This document shows, piece after piece, positions 4,594 to 5,066 of a stretch of 5,066 nt of DNA. The notes under the pieces are model-generated. The model did not search any database. It was not told the origin of the DNA and worked only from the letters and a program-made list of their open reading frames with translations. Both the position numbers and the translations under genes were made by a program. Origin of the DNA: Candidatus Aminicenantota bacterium (GTDB lineage Bacteria; Acidobacteriota; Aminicenantia; UBA2199). The number at the start of each line of letters is the position of its first letter. Within the stretch, counting starts at the first letter, position 1. The stretch covers positions 1 to 5,066 of the forward strand of contig JAGLQA010000450.1 in assembly GCA_023137075.1 (NCBI GenBank), given 5' to 3'.

Positions 4594-5066
4594 ATGGATT
4601 TAATGGATTTATTATTTATTGTCGGCTTTCTTGCCGTACTTGTTCTTATTCCTGTTTATATCTTTTACGTTAAGCCCTTTTTCATCAAGCGGAGAAGATT
4701 GAAAATCCAGGAAAAACCTGCACCGGACGAATGGGAAAAGATATTGCACCGGCATTTTCCTCAATACCTTAAGCTCCCCGTCCCCCTGCGCGAGGAATTG
4801 AAAAACAAAATTAAGGTGTTTCTACATGAAAAAAGATTCCACGGTTGTCATGATCTCGAAGTCACCGAAACCATGAAAGTATTGATTGCCGCCCAGGCCT
4901 GCCTGCTGCTGCTTAATCGTGAAACGGATTTTTTCCCCAAGCTGGTCACTGTAATTATTTATCCTTCCGCTTATGTATCGAAGAATTCCGCCGGGCCTAT
5001 ATTCGGAGAATCCTGGAACAGCGGCGAACTCGTTCTTACCTGGGACTCATCTCTTCACGGGGCCGC
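4594..5066 (+). CDS. MtfA-like zinc-dependent peptidase (M90 family), N-terminal part, cut by the window end
   Basis: An open frame of 157 complete codons runs off the window with no stop. Residues 7-27 are a hydrophobic membrane segment followed by a basic stretch (IKRRRLK, 31-37), so the enzyme is likely anchored with its catalytic part in the cytoplasm. Family landmarks are LREELKNKIKVFLHEKRFHG (65-84), VTETMKVLIAAQACLLLL (90-107), VIIYPSAYV (120-128), FGESW (137-141) and LVLTWDSSLHGA (146-157). In MtfA proteins the last segment leads into the zinc-binding HExxH motif, which must lie just beyond position 5066. Escherichia coli MtfA binds the repressor Mlc and affects glucose-uptake regulation; whether this homologue does so is unknown. 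The soluble E. coli protein lacks such an anchor. It follows the toxin gene by 104 bases and is probably a separate unit. Confidence 0.8.
   Translation, partial: MDLMDLLFIVGFLAVLVLIPVYIFYVKPFFIKRRRLKIQEKPAPDEWEKILHRHFPQYLKLPVPLREELKNKIKVFLHEKRFHGCHDLEVTETMKVLIAAQACLLLLNRETDFFPKLVTVIIYPSAYVSKNSAGPIFGESWNSGELVLTWDSSLHGA

Overview
The window is a moderately AT-rich bacterial segment with long intergenic spacers. All well-supported genes lie on the + strand. It looks like an accessory part of a Gram-negative genome: a toxin-antitoxin pair, an MtfA-like peptidase and an NTPase with a formylglycine-enzyme-like (FGE-like) tail. Desulfobacterota or Planctomycetes-like anaerobes are plausible, but nothing here fixes the taxon.

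Layout. Positions 1-254 are AT-rich upstream DNA with a possible promoter and small dyads. Positions 255-1286 encode a complete proline racemase-family enzyme whose two catalytic positions read Ser and Thr instead of Cys and Cys. Positions 1287-1602 are a spacer with a terminator-like hairpin, a possible promoter and a short minus-strand open frame that may be a remnant. Positions 1603-3570 encode a KAP-type P-loop NTPase fused to a C-terminal FGE-sulfatase (C-type-lectin fold) domain. Positions 3571-4026 are a non-coding spacer rich in inverted repeats. Positions 4027-4489 hold an overlapping antitoxin/ParE-like toxin pair with a consensus promoter. Positions 4594-5066 are the start of an MtfA-like (M90) zinc peptidase, cut by the window end before its HExxH motif.

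Main point of interest. The last ~110 bases of the KAP-FGE gene are about 79% GC, nearly free of adenine, and dominated by codons ending in C. They fall exactly where diversity-generating retroelements (DGRs) write variation into FGE/C-type-lectin targets, and a strong hairpin follows about 20 bases after the stop codon. I infer a DGR variable region that diversifies a putative NTPase-coupled sensor. No reverse transcriptase, Avd protein or template repeat is present here, so the retroelement would have to lie outside the window.

The toxin-antitoxin pair is a self-contained two-gene unit. The racemase-family gene, the KAP-FGE gene and the peptidase show no sign of sharing an operon; each is separated from its neighbours by a spacer.
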